64,000 nucleotides of DNA. Source: Paenibacillus sp. FSL H8-0537 (GTDB lineage Bacteria > Bacillota > Bacilli > Paenibacillales > Paenibacillaceae). This document shows positions 17,490 through 26,577 of this stretch, one piece after another (the first letter of the stretch is position 1; each line of letters begins with the position of its first letter). The stretch lies in the NCBI RefSeq assembly GCF_038051995.1, contig NZ_CP150290.1, positions 3,400,001-3,464,000 of the forward strand. The letters are read 5' to 3'. Under the pieces are notes generated by a model. It was not told the DNA's origin. It saw nothing but the letters and a program-made list of their open reading frames with translations, and made no database searches. The translations under genes and the position numbers were made by a program.

Positions 17490-19001
17490 GTGAATGCTAT
17501 CATAACTAATCCTATCATGTGGTCAGATGTTCCGGATGTTGACGTAATTCGGGTTGGGTCTGAGTTCTATATGACTAGCACCAGTATGCATTCAATGCCG
17601 GGCTGCCCGATTATGAAATCGGTTAACTTGAAAGATTGGGAAATTGTAAATTATATATATGATACCTTTGAGGATAATGATGCCCATCGGCTGCTGAACG
17701 GAGAAGGTATTTATGGCAAAGGCTCTTGGGCGGCATCGCTTCGTTACAAGGATGGGGTGTTCTACGTTTGTTTTTCATCCAATGACATGAACCGGTTTTA
17801 TATCTACCACACAACTGATATTGAACATGGAATGTGGGAGCGTTCGGTAATACCAGATCTTTACCATGACCCGGGTCTTCTGCTGGATGACGATGGCCGC
17901 AATTATATCATCTACGGCAATGGTGATATTCGTATTAAAGAGCTTACGGAAGATCTTACGGCTATGAAGCCGGGTGGAGTCGACCAACTGCTGCTCGAAG
18001 GCGAACGGACTGACATAGGTCTGCGGATCGAAGGGTGTCATGCATATAAAATGAACGGCTATTACTACTTGTTCTTTATTGAATGGCCGAGAACCGGAAA
18101 TAAGCGCAGACGTCAGATATGTTACCGTTCGCGTGAGCTTCTGGGTCCCTATGAGCGAAAGATAGTCCTGGATGACGACATGGGCTATTATAATAACGGT
18201 TTAGCACAGGGCGGTATTGTCGATACGCCAGATCACGAATGGTATGCAGTACTGTTCCAGGATCGTGATGCGGTTGGTCGGGTTCCTTGTGTGCTTCCCA
18301 TGAGGTGGGAGGACGATTGGCCTGTAATCGGGGATAACGGTACAGCACCTAATGTAGTTATGACGAAGCTTCCCGCTGCTGAACCGAAGCCGCTTGTTAT
18401 CAGTGATGGATTCGACTATGCTGCTGACCGGCTTGCTCTGAACTGGCAGTGGAATCATAATCCTGATAACAGGCTTTGGTCTGTTACAGAGCGGCCTAGC
18501 TATTTGCGGCTCAAAACCGGTCAAATCGCAGAGGGCATTTTGCAGGCTCGCAATACGCTGACGCAGCGGACGGAGGGACCAGCCTGCAGCGTAGAGACAG
18601 TGCTGGAGATATCCGGAATGCAGCCCGGTGACCGGGCAGGAATGGTGGCGCTGCAGAATGGTTTTGGAACTGTTGGGATTGCAGCCGGTGAGCAAGGACA
18701 GTTCAGTATTGATATGTGTATCAACGGCGGTGACGGATACGAGGATACGGTGGAAAGCGTTGTGTTCACTGGTGAAAGGGTTTATCTTAAAATTTATTTT
18801 AATTTTGAGGACAGCATCGACCAGGCAAGGTTCTTTTATTCGGAAGATGGGATCGCGTGGAAGCCGATCGGCCGGACGCTGCAAATGAAATACACGCTGG
18901 ATCATTTTATGGGGTACAGGATTGGCCTCTTTAACTATGCGACCATTCAGTCGGGCGGTTATGCTGATTTTGATTATTTTCATTATAATAGGCAGAATTA
19001 G
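17490..19001 (+). CDS. GH43 family beta-xylosidase / arabinofuranosidase, cytoplasmic
   Basis: This 503-residue protein has no signal peptide, so it should act on imported oligosaccharides. The N-terminal five-blade propeller has the GH43 opening NPIMWSDVPDVDVIRVG, with likely general base Asp16. YHDPGLLLDDDGR supplies the second Asp, and the Glu of IEGCHAY is the likely acid. After about residue 310 comes the concanavalin-like C-terminal domain found in GH43 beta-xylosidases. The start is GTG 17490 behind TTAGGAGG. It is monocistronic, flanked by terminators at 17208 and 19049. Xylosidase versus arabinofuranosidase activity cannot be told by eye. Confidence 0.9.
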   Translation: MNAIITNPIMWSDVPDVDVIRVGSEFYMTSTSMHSMPGCPIMKSVNLKDWEIVNYIYDTFEDNDAHRLLNGEGIYGKGSWAASLRYKDGVFYVCFSSNDMNRFYIYHTTDIEHGMWERSVIPDLYHDPGLLLDDDGRNYIIYGNGDIRIKELTEDLTAMKPGGVDQLLLEGERTDIGLRIEGCHAYKMNGYYYLFFIEWPRTGNKRRRQICYRSRELLGPYERKIVLDDDMGYYNNGLAQGGIVDTPDHEWYAVLFQDRDAVGRVPCVLPMRWEDDWPVIGDNGTAPNVVMTKLPAAEPKPLVISDGFDYAADRLALNWQWNHNPDNRLWSVTERPSYLRLKTGQIAEGILQARNTLTQRTEGPACSVETVLEISGMQPGDRAGMVALQNGFGTVGIAAGEQGQFSIDMCINGGDGYEDTVESVVFTGERVYLKIYFNFEDSIDQARFFYSEDGIAWKPIGRTLQMKYTLDHFMGYRIGLFNYATIQSGGYADFDYFHYNRQN

Positions 19002-19048
19002 GATGAAATGAGCAGTTGTATAGAGCCTGGCTAAGCTACAATTTTTGG

Positions 19049-19087
19049 AGCAAAGGGAATTCATAGGAAAACCCTTTGCTTTTCTTA
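19049..19087 (+). terminator. Terminator after the GH43 gene
   Basis: AGCAAAGGG (19049-19057) pairs with CCCTTTGCT (19072-19080), followed by TTTCTT. Confidence 0.8.
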
Positions 19088-19162
19088 AGTAAAGACTATA
19101 TGCTCCTGATATGCTCCGATTTATTAAACCCCACCTCTTGCTTTGTGATTTACCCAGGATTT

Positions 19163-19201
19163 GGTAGCTTGGTTAGGTAGCTTGGTTAGGTAGCTTGGTT
19201 A
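19163..19201 (+). repeat. Three perfect tandem 13-bp repeats
   Basis: GGTAGCTTGGTTA occurs at 19163-19175, 19176-19188 and 19189-19201. They lie in the 19002-19378 gap, about 180 bases before the module 2 regulator. Thirteen-base spacing is slightly more than one helical turn, so they could be regulator half-sites or slippage products. Apart from them and the terminator at 19049, nothing else stands out in this gap. Confidence 0.9.
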
Positions 19202-19378
19202 TCGTGTATTGAATGGTCTGCTTGGAATATTTGTCCTTTCTTTGGATATTTCAATAAGTAGTCAGTAAAAATTAATGCTGTAAATTTTTATCCATGCAAT
19301 CGGGATTTTTGATCATTAAAAATGGTTATGAATGCAGAAAGTGTTGTGAATGAACTTGAGTATGGGAGTGAGATCCTT

Positions 19379-20944
19379 ATGTATGGAATCATTATTGTCG
19401 ACGATGAATTATTTGTCCGCAAGGGATTGATTGAAATGATTGATTGGGAAAGCAGCGGTTTTGAGGTGATAGGTGAGGCAGACAACGGAGAAGACGCTCT
19501 GGATCTAATCTGCAAGCTGCAGCCGCATCTTGTCATTACTGATATTCGTATGCCAAGCCTAGACGGAATCGGACTGATTCAAGCCGTAACAGAGGCGCAG
19601 CTTGAAACCGAATTTATTATTATCAGCGGGTATAACGACTTCCGGTACGCCCAGCAGGCGGTTCGGTATGGGGTGCTGGATTATGTGCTCAAGCCTATTA
19701 ATGAGAATGAAATTGTGAAAGCGCTTCATAAATATCGTGACAAGTTTTCTGCACAGAAACAGCTACAAGAGAGACTTATTACACATGAGGGAGAGAAACT
19801 GATTGAGACGCTCATCCGCGGTGAAGCTAAGGACAATGTTCTCGAGGCTTGGGAAAAGCATTGGACTGGGATGGGAGCGAAGGAATTCATGTACGGATTG
19901 CTGGAAATCAATAATGTGTTTCCTTGGGGAGACAGGCTCATCCCTCCTAAGGCAGAACTCAAAAATGCAATTCAGCAATCGGTTCAGCAGATTTGTTCGG
20001 AAACTCCGATTGTGTACGAGCATCGCCGCGCATTTGGATTTATTATACCTGATCTCTATTTAAGCGGACATAATGGAGATGCCCGGAGCTTCATGGCAGA
20101 TTGTCTGCTCCAGCTCGATAATCTCTTCTCATTAGACATTCAAGCCTATGTGGGCAGAACGGTAAGCTCCTTCATGCTGTTGAAGCATTCTTACGTCAGT
20201 GCCAAGGAGACCGTGCAATATAAATACTTCAGACACACCCAGCGAATCTTGCTGCATTCGGACATTGCCGATATGGATCTCAATTATGTCCATATCAGGG
20301 ACGAGGTGCACCGGACAATCATCGAAGCCATTGAAGAGAACAACGAGCATCAGCTTGTTTTGGTTATCGACCGAATGTTTACGGAGTTTGCAGAGAAGGT
20401 TGTATCACAGGAAGCTATAAAAGCGGCCACTATCCAATGTGTCCACAGTGTGCTGAATACGGTCAGAAGTATGGAAGGAGATGAAAAACGGCTGGCAAGT
20501 CTTGTGCCGATCATGAACTGGCAGGATCATAACATCACATTTAGCGAGCTCCGGGCATTATTTGAAACCTTTGCTCTGGAGGCTGCCGGGTTGATTCAGA
20601 GTCTCTATCAAAGCTATGGAAGTGGCGGGATTTATAAGATTAAGTGTTATGTTGATAAAAATTTTCATGAAAATCTAAATCTGAAGAGTATTGCTAATCA
20701 ATTTTATATGAATTCTGCCTATCTCGGACAAATATTCAAAAAAAACTATGGTATGTATTTCAACGACTACTTGCTCCAGCTGCGTATTACTGAGGCGAAG
20801 AAGCTTCTAAGACAGACCGACTTGCGGATTTATGAAATTGCCGAACAAGTGGGCTTTAAAAATGCTGATTATTTCGTGACTCAATTTGAAAAGCTGGGAC
20901 AGATGACCCCTACGGAATATAGAAATCGGATCGGCAAGCGCTAA
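19379..20944 (+). CDS. Response regulator with AraC-type DNA-binding domain, YesN type (module 2)
   Basis: The protein of 521 residues has a receiver domain (IIVDDE near 5-10, phospho-acceptor Asp55 in VITDIRMP, Lys in YVLKPINE), a long central domain and a C-terminal AraC double helix-turn-helix (LNLKSIANQFYMNSAYLGQI and IYEIAEQVGFKNADYFVTQF). The ATG at 19379 fits the family start MYGIIIVDDE and has GGGAGTGAG upstream; the frame extends 19 codons further upstream without support. It is followed after 23 bases by its sensor partner, the reverse of the order in module 1. It probably controls the importer at 22813. Confidence 0.92.
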   Translation: MYGIIIVDDELFVRKGLIEMIDWESSGFEVIGEADNGEDALDLICKLQPHLVITDIRMPSLDGIGLIQAVTEAQLETEFIIISGYNDFRYAQQAVRYGVLDYVLKPINENEIVKALHKYRDKFSAQKQLQERLITHEGEKLIETLIRGEAKDNVLEAWEKHWTGMGAKEFMYGLLEINNVFPWGDRLIPPKAELKNAIQQSVQQICSETPIVYEHRRAFGFIIPDLYLSGHNGDARSFMADCLLQLDNLFSLDIQAYVGRTVSSFMLLKHSYVSAKETVQYKYFRHTQRILLHSDIADMDLNYVHIRDEVHRTIIEAIEENNEHQLVLVIDRMFTEFAEKVVSQEAIKAATIQCVHSVLNTVRSMEGDEKRLASLVPIMNWQDHNITFSELRALFETFALEAAGLIQSLYQSYGSGGIYKIKCYVDKNFHENLNLKSIANQFYMNSAYLGQIFKKNYGMYFNDYLLQLRITEAKKLLRQTDLRIYEIAEQVGFKNADYFVTQFEKLGQMTPTEYRNRIGKR

Positions 20945-20967
20945 AGCGAGGAGGGGAAGGGGAATCT

Positions 20968-22710
20968 ATGAATCTACTGAATAATATCCGGCTGCGGAAC
21001 AAAATGTTTCTGGTATATTTCCTTGGTGTCATTGCTCCTATCATTCTGACGAATGCGATTTTTTATAATATTATTACCGAGAATGTAAAAGAACAAAGAA
21101 TCAATGATATTGACCGTGCCGTGGAGCAAATTAAAAATGAATTCCAGTTAATGGTTGACCAAGGTGTAGGGTTGTCTTCCTTTTTTTATGCGGATTACAA
21201 AACCAATGAAGTGTTAAACATGAATTTCACGCATACGGAAGACTATGTAGAAGCCTATGATCTCTATTTAAGATCAATTCTGAACAATTACTCCCCGTTC
21301 TCTTCTTCTCTGCAAAACAAAACGATATATGTAGACAATCCCACGCTTTTGAATTCAGGAAATATCGGCATATTATCCGATGAGGTTCGTGAAGAAGCAT
21401 GGTATAAGCTTTGGCTGAAGGATGCGACACCACAGCCTGTATTCGTTCGCATCGAAGACCCGGAGGGCAAGTTTCAATCTTTTTCGCTGCTGCGGAGAAT
21501 GGATTATTTCGCGGATCGAATGGACAAGGAAAAGCTGATCAAACTTGACTTCAAGACGATTGATATCACAGAAATTTTTTCTAATTTGAATGTGAAGGGA
21601 GATATGTACCTGCTGGGTCCAGGAGACCGGATAGAATACACAACCAACCGGGCAATTGACTGGCAGGCTAATACCAAGCATCTGTACAGCTCCTTGAAAT
21701 CAGATAATCTCATTCAATTTGAAAAGGGATATGGCAGCATTAGTTATCTGCGCGGCTGGAAGATCGTGGGTACCATCAATGAGCATGAGATTATTAAGGC
21801 GGAGGTGAAGTCCCGCTATTTCATTCTTTGGTCCGGTTGCGTAATGATGATTTTTCCTACTGTAATTATCTTATTTATTACAAGATCCATTAACGTACGG
21901 ATTATCGAAATCCTGAAGCATATGAAGAAAGTAAAAACACAGAACTTCCAGATGATCATGTATGGGGAAGCCCGTGATGAAATCGGTCAGCTGACGCTCG
22001 AATTCAACAATATGATTATGCAGATTAAGACATTAATTAACGATGTGTATATCACGGCCATCCAGAAAAAATCACTTGAGCTGGAACGGCGGAAGGCGCA
22101 GCTGAATGCTCTTCAAAGTCAGATTAATCCCCATTTCCTGTTCAATGCGCTGGAAACGATACGGATGCGGAGTCTGCTTAAGCATGAGAAGGAGACAGCC
22201 AAAATGATTCAAAGTATGGCGATGATTCTACGCAGCTCTTTAACCTGGAATAAGGAATGGGTAACGGTGGAGGAGGAACTGGGTTTTATCATGTGCTTTT
22301 TAGAAATACAGAAATACCGTTTTGAAGACAAGTTGAAATACCAGGTTGATGTAGAGCCTGAGGCTCGTGCTTGTGTAGTCCCTAAGATGGTGTTTCTGCC
22401 CTTTGTGGAGAATGCCAGCATTCATGGAATTGAACCGCTGAAAAAAGGCGGGGGAATTGATATCCGGATTGGGATTGAGGAGGATTTTGTCGTTTTTTCG
22501 GTCAAAGACAATGGAATTGGCATGAACGGGGAACAGGTCAGCAGGCTGTATGATTACCTCAAGTCGGAGGAAATTATTGGTGACCGGATTGGGATACAGA
22601 ATGTCATCTACAGAGGCAAAATGCTTTATGGCGACCGAATGGTATTTGAAGTACATAGCCATCCTGGTGAAGGAACACGGATCGTGCTAAAAATCCCATC
22701 GAATCCATAG
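20968..22710 (+). CDS. Sensor histidine kinase, YesM type (module 2)
   Basis: This 580-residue membrane kinase has one transmembrane helix near residues 12-33, an extracytoplasmic domain, a second helix near 288-308 and a HAMP segment. The phospho-acceptor His389 lies in QINPHFLFNALE, and the ATPase domain has FVENASIHGI, KDNGIGM and DRIGIQNV. The ribosome site is GAGGAGGGG. It pairs with the regulator at 19379 and lies directly upstream of the module 2 importer. The ligand is probably an oligosaccharide or the loaded binding protein (inference). Confidence 0.92.
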   Translation: MNLLNNIRLRNKMFLVYFLGVIAPIILTNAIFYNIITENVKEQRINDIDRAVEQIKNEFQLMVDQGVGLSSFFYADYKTNEVLNMNFTHTEDYVEAYDLYLRSILNNYSPFSSSLQNKTIYVDNPTLLNSGNIGILSDEVREEAWYKLWLKDATPQPVFVRIEDPEGKFQSFSLLRRMDYFADRMDKEKLIKLDFKTIDITEIFSNLNVKGDMYLLGPGDRIEYTTNRAIDWQANTKHLYSSLKSDNLIQFEKGYGSISYLRGWKIVGTINEHEIIKAEVKSRYFILWSGCVMMIFPTVIILFITRSINVRIIEILKHMKKVKTQNFQMIMYGEARDEIGQLTLEFNNMIMQIKTLINDVYITAIQKKSLELERRKAQLNALQSQINPHFLFNALETIRMRSLLKHEKETAKMIQSMAMILRSSLTWNKEWVTVEEELGFIMCFLEIQKYRFEDKLKYQVDVEPEARACVVPKMVFLPFVENASIHGIEPLKKGGGIDIRIGIEEDFVVFSVKDNGIGMNGEQVSRLYDYLKSEEIIGDRIGIQNVIYRGKMLYGDRMVFEVHSHPGEGTRIVLKIPSNP

Positions 22711-22751
22711 TTTTCAAAGAATAAACCATAATTTAATGGGTAACGATGGGA

Positions 22752-22765
22752 TGAAAACGCTTTTA
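22752..22765 (+). promoter_or_regulatory. Candidate cre site before the module 2 importer
   Basis: TGAAAACGCTTTTA matches the CcpA consensus TGNAANCGNTNNCA at every fixed position except one. It lies 48 bases upstream of the binding-protein ATG, suggesting catabolite repression of this importer. Confidence 0.5.
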
Positions 22766-22812
22766 TACTAAGGGAGTAGCACACCATTCATATATAAGGG
22801 GGAGTAAAAGCA

Positions 22813-24516
22813 ATGAGCAAAACCAGAAGAATGTGGCTTCTCTGTTTAACAGCCGTTTTATCGTTATCTATGATTACAGCTTGCTCTGGCAACAATAATA
22901 CCAAGGGGAGTACAGGAACAGCGGAGCAGAGTGGTAATCCGACTACAGAAACCAAACAGGATAAAGTCACATTTAAAATTTTCAACGGGGTAGCCGGCTC
23001 GAAGGATGGTAATACCAATCAAACTACAATCGGTAAGCTTCTTGAGGATCAAACCGGTGTGAATTTTAAACTGGAGTTTGTAGTTGGTGACTTAAATACA
23101 AAGATTGGAACGATGATTGCCGCAAACGATTACCCTGATGTGCTGATTCCGGATGCAGCAATAGAAGAAGTGCTGAATGCAGGTGCTTTTATACCGCTCG
23201 ATGATCTCATTGAGCAATACGGTCCGAATATCAAGCGGGTTTATGGAAAATCACTGAATCAAATGAAATCTAAAGATGGAAAAATCTATTTCCTCCCTAT
23301 TGCCGCGCAGGTGAACGATTTTATTCCTGAGCCGGAAGCGGGAGCGGCTTTCTGGGTGCAGCGTCGTGTGCTGGAGGAAGCCGGATATCCCAAGATCAAA
23401 ACGTTGGATCAGTATGTCGAGCTGATCACGAATTATCGGGAAAAGCATAAGGACGAAAATCTGACAGGATTAGTGTCACTTACACATGACTGGAGATTTT
23501 TTGCAACCTCCAATCCGCCTATGCACCTTATGGGCTATCCGAATGACGGCAACGTTATGGTAGATACCAACACTTGGGAAGCCAAAACGTATGCAGGTTC
23601 AGACGCCACCAAGAAGTGGCTGAAACAATTAAATACTCTCAATGCAAACGGACTTTTTGATAAAGCATCCTTTGTTGATAACTACGACCAGTATATCGCC
23701 AAATTAACTTCCCATAAGGTACTCGGCTTTTTCGATTACCGCTGGCAGGTAGACAATGCGCTTAATGTCCTGAAGGATGCGGCAAGAAAAGATCCTTCCC
23801 TGGACGGATATAATTATTTCCCGCTGCCGATAACCTTTGATGAAAATACCCCAGATGCTTATCTTGATCCTCCAGGCGGACTGGTAACCAACCGCGGAAT
23901 CGGGATTACGGTCAGCGCCAAGGATCCGGTCCGAATCATTCAGTACTTTGACAATATGCTGACAGAAGAGAATCAAACACTGTTGTCATGGGGAATCAAG
24001 GGCGAAACCTATGAAGTAAATGAAGAAGGCCGCTACTATCGTACTCAAGAGCAAATTGACAAAATTGATGAGCCGTTCAGAGAAAGCTTTGGCTTCAAAT
24101 ATTACAGTTGGAACTGGCCAATGTATAATGCTACCTCTACACTTGCTGACGGCAATGCCCGAAATGTTGCCAGCCAGCCAGAGGTTTTCCAAATGACACT
24201 GACGGAGAAGGATAAACTCATTCTGGAGAAATATGGTGTTCAAACCTATAGCCAGTTGTATGCTGAGCCGGTCAGCCGTCCTTACTTCCCTGCTTGGGGA
24301 TTTGCCAAGGAGCAAAATTCACCGGAACAGCTATGGGAAGCAAGCAAGGATGAAATGACGAAGAAGTACTTCCCGAAAATGGTAATGGCAGCTCCAGATA
24401 AGTTTGATGCCATATGGGAGGAGTATATGAAGGAGTTCGGTAAGCTAGACACTGCTGGCTATGAAAAATGGACAACGGAGCAAGTGAAGCTGAAGGTTGA
24501 GATGGCGAACCAGTAA
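22813..24516 (+). CDS. Substrate-binding lipoprotein of an LplA/LipO-type importer (module 2)
   Basis: This 567-residue extracellular binding protein has a lipobox ending at Cys24 (LSMITAC). Its length and the segments YPDVLIPDAAIEEVLNAGAFIPLDDLIEQYGPNIK and GGLVTNRGIGITVSAKDP fit the long LipO/LplA class. This class imports aldouronates or other glycan fragments in Paenibacillus (family knowledge). The ribosome site is AAGGGGGAG. It heads an operon with two permeases and a carboxylesterase. A hairpin after the stop may keep its message in excess. Confidence 0.92.
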   Translation: MSKTRRMWLLCLTAVLSLSMITACSGNNNTKGSTGTAEQSGNPTTETKQDKVTFKIFNGVAGSKDGNTNQTTIGKLLEDQTGVNFKLEFVVGDLNTKIGTMIAANDYPDVLIPDAAIEEVLNAGAFIPLDDLIEQYGPNIKRVYGKSLNQMKSKDGKIYFLPIAAQVNDFIPEPEAGAAFWVQRRVLEEAGYPKIKTLDQYVELITNYREKHKDENLTGLVSLTHDWRFFATSNPPMHLMGYPNDGNVMVDTNTWEAKTYAGSDATKKWLKQLNTLNANGLFDKASFVDNYDQYIAKLTSHKVLGFFDYRWQVDNALNVLKDAARKDPSLDGYNYFPLPITFDENTPDAYLDPPGGLVTNRGIGITVSAKDPVRIIQYFDNMLTEENQTLLSWGIKGETYEVNEEGRYYRTQEQIDKIDEPFRESFGFKYYSWNWPMYNATSTLADGNARNVASQPEVFQMTLTEKDKLILEKYGVQTYSQLYAEPVSRPYFPAWGFAKEQNSPEQLWEASKDEMTKKYFPKMVMAAPDKFDAIWEEYMKEFGKLDTAGYEKWTTEQVKLKVEMANQ

Positions 24517-24527
24517 TCCTGTTTAGG

Positions 24528-24565
24528 AGAAAGGCCGGACTGCATCGGTTGAGGCTGGCCTTTCT
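24528..24565 (+). terminator. Hairpin between module 2 binding protein and permease genes
   Basis: AGAAAGGCC (24528-24536) pairs with GGCCTTTCT (24557-24565). There is no U tract. Its position just after the binding-protein stop suggests partial termination or 3'-end protection rather than an operon end. Confidence 0.55.
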
Positions 24566-24609
24566 GAATGTTTGCTTTACCCGTATGGTTTTGGAAGGAG
24601 AGAATAAAG

Positions 24610-25584
24610 GTGGACAAAAATACGGTATTGGCCATGTCACAGTCAAAGGCAAACAAACATCCGAGCCGAATCAGTGTTTTCTTTCAAAAGCTGTTTCAAC
24701 AGCGTGCCCTCGCTATCATGTCCGTTCCCTTTTTAATATGGCTAATTATATTTAAATATTTACCGCTATGGGGCTGGACCATCGCTTTCCAGGATTATAA
24801 GCCGGCTAAGAAATTTATGGATCAAGCCTGGATTGGGTTCGAGCATTTTAAATTTTTGTTCGGGGATGATCGGTTTCTCAGGGTTCTTCGGAATACGCTG
24901 GCGATGAGCTCGATTAATCTGATTTTTGGCTTCGTTACAGCGATTACACTTGCTTTGCTGCTTAATGAAATACGCAATATTGCCTTTAAACGTGTAGTTC
25001 AGACAGTCAGCTATTTACCTCACTTTATATCATGGGTGGTAGCCGCGAGCATTATCCAAACGACTCTGTCGCCGGATGGAACGATCAATCAATTGTTGGT
25101 AGGGTTAGGCTTTATTGATCGCGGTAGTGAGATATTGTTCTTAGGCATTCCTGAGTATTTCTGGACCATATTCGGAGCCAGCTCTATCTGGAAAGACATA
25201 GGATGGAATACCATTGTGTATCTGGCGGCGATGACCACGATTGATCCTACACAATATGAAGCTGCAGAGATTGACGGTGCGAACCGTTTCAAAAAGATGA
25301 TCTATATTACATTGCCTGGTATTAAATCTGTTGTGATCATACTGCTAATTATGAATATCGGATATCTGCTGGAGTCGGGATTCGAACCACAATATTTGCT
25401 AGGCAACGGCATGAATGTGGATTATTCCGAAAACATCGATATTTTCGTGTTGAAATACGGGATTGCCCAGAGTAATTTCTCTCTTTCCATTGCAGCAGGC
25501 ATGTTCAAGACCGTGGTCAGCTTCATTCTCTTGTTCATAGCGAATAACGCTGCGAAACGCATGGGCGAAGCCAGGCTGTATTAG
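24610..25584 (+). CDS. ABC transporter permease, LplB type (module 2)
   Basis: This 324-residue inner-membrane protein has about six transmembrane segments. The LplB-class opening is FLIWLIIFKYLPLWGWTIAF, then ... QDYKPAKKF. The EAA loop is EAAEIDGANRFKKMIYITLP. I place the start at GTG 24610, 12 bases after GGAAGGAG; an upstream in-frame start would overlap the hairpin and lacks a ribosome site. It works with the permease at 25601 and the lipoprotein at 22813. Confidence 0.92.
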   Translation: MDKNTVLAMSQSKANKHPSRISVFFQKLFQQRALAIMSVPFLIWLIIFKYLPLWGWTIAFQDYKPAKKFMDQAWIGFEHFKFLFGDDRFLRVLRNTLAMSSINLIFGFVTAITLALLLNEIRNIAFKRVVQTVSYLPHFISWVVAASIIQTTLSPDGTINQLLVGLGFIDRGSEILFLGIPEYFWTIFGASSIWKDIGWNTIVYLAAMTTIDPTQYEAAEIDGANRFKKMIYITLPGIKSVVIILLIMNIGYLLESGFEPQYLLGNGMNVDYSENIDIFVLKYGIAQSNFSLSIAAGMFKTVVSFILLFIANNAAKRMGEARLY

Positions 25585-25600
25585 AAAAGGAGGAGCACGA

Positions 25601-26545
25601 ATGGAAACCGTAGCAGTCAAAAAGAATAAACGGAACAAGCATCAAATGAACTCTTCCATCGGTGACCGCTTGTTCATCATTTGCAACTACAGCTTTATGA
25701 TTTTTTTGATGATCATTACTCTCTACCCTTTTTTGAATGTACTTGCGGTTTCTCTCAACAGTGCACAGGATTCAATAAAAGGCGGAATATATCTGCTGCC
25801 AAGAGAGTGGACACTCGCTAACTATAGCTACATTTTTAGAGAGGCGACCATTTTTCATGCGACTTTCATATCAGTCCTGCGCACAGTCATAGGAACCGTC
25901 GTCACAGTCTTCTGCTCAGCCATGGTGGCTTTTACGCTTAGCAGACAGGAATATGTGCTGCGCAAATTCATCACCGTGGCCTTCATTATGACCATGTATT
26001 TTAACGGAGGATTGATTCCTAATTATCTCCTTATGAGAGACATGGGGCTGGTGGGCAGCTTCTGGGTGTATATTCTTCCGGGTATCATTGGCGTTTTCAA
26101 CCTGATCATTATCCGTTCCTTTATTGAGAATCTTCCAGAAAGTATTCTTGAGTCGGCAAAAATTGACGGTGCAGGAGATTACAGAACCTTTTTCAGTATT
26201 ATTTTGCCGTTAACGGTGCCCGTGCTTGCAACGGTAGCTTTATTTTCCGGGGTATACCAATGGAATATGTGGTTTGACGTATTTCTTTATAATTCATCAG
26301 ACAGCAATTTAAGCACCTTGCAATATGAACTGCAGAAAATTTTACAGAACTCCAATACGACCACCGGAACATCCAGCATGGATGGAATGATTCAAGGGGC
26401 CACCGGAGGACAGCAAAATATGGTTACGCCTATGGCAGTTCGTGCTACGATGACGATTGTTGCCTCGGTGCCGATTATTATGGTGTATCCGTTCCTGCAG
26501 AAATATTTTGTTAAAGGCATGATGGTAGGCGGAGTAAAAGGGTAA
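25601..26545 (+). CDS. ABC transporter permease, YtcP/LplC type (module 2)
   Basis: This 314-residue permease has about six transmembrane helices. The EAA loop is ESAKIDGAGDYRTFFSIILPLTVP. The family C-terminus VYPFLQKYFVKGMMVGGVKG is clear. AAAGGAGGAGC precedes the ATG. It lies 16 bases after the first permease and 32 bases before the esterase gene, consistent with one transcript. The substrate is probably the same glycan fragment bound by the lipoprotein at 22813. Confidence 0.93.
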   Translation: METVAVKKNKRNKHQMNSSIGDRLFIICNYSFMIFLMIITLYPFLNVLAVSLNSAQDSIKGGIYLLPREWTLANYSYIFREATIFHATFISVLRTVIGTVVTVFCSAMVAFTLSRQEYVLRKFITVAFIMTMYFNGGLIPNYLLMRDMGLVGSFWVYILPGIIGVFNLIIIRSFIENLPESILESAKIDGAGDYRTFFSIILPLTVPVLATVALFSGVYQWNMWFDVFLYNSSDSNLSTLQYELQKILQNSNTTTGTSSMDGMIQGATGGQQNMVTPMAVRATMTIVASVPIIMVYPFLQKYFVKGMMVGGVKG

Positions 26546-26577
26546 GTTCGAGCTTATATTCAGAGAGGAGCGAATGC

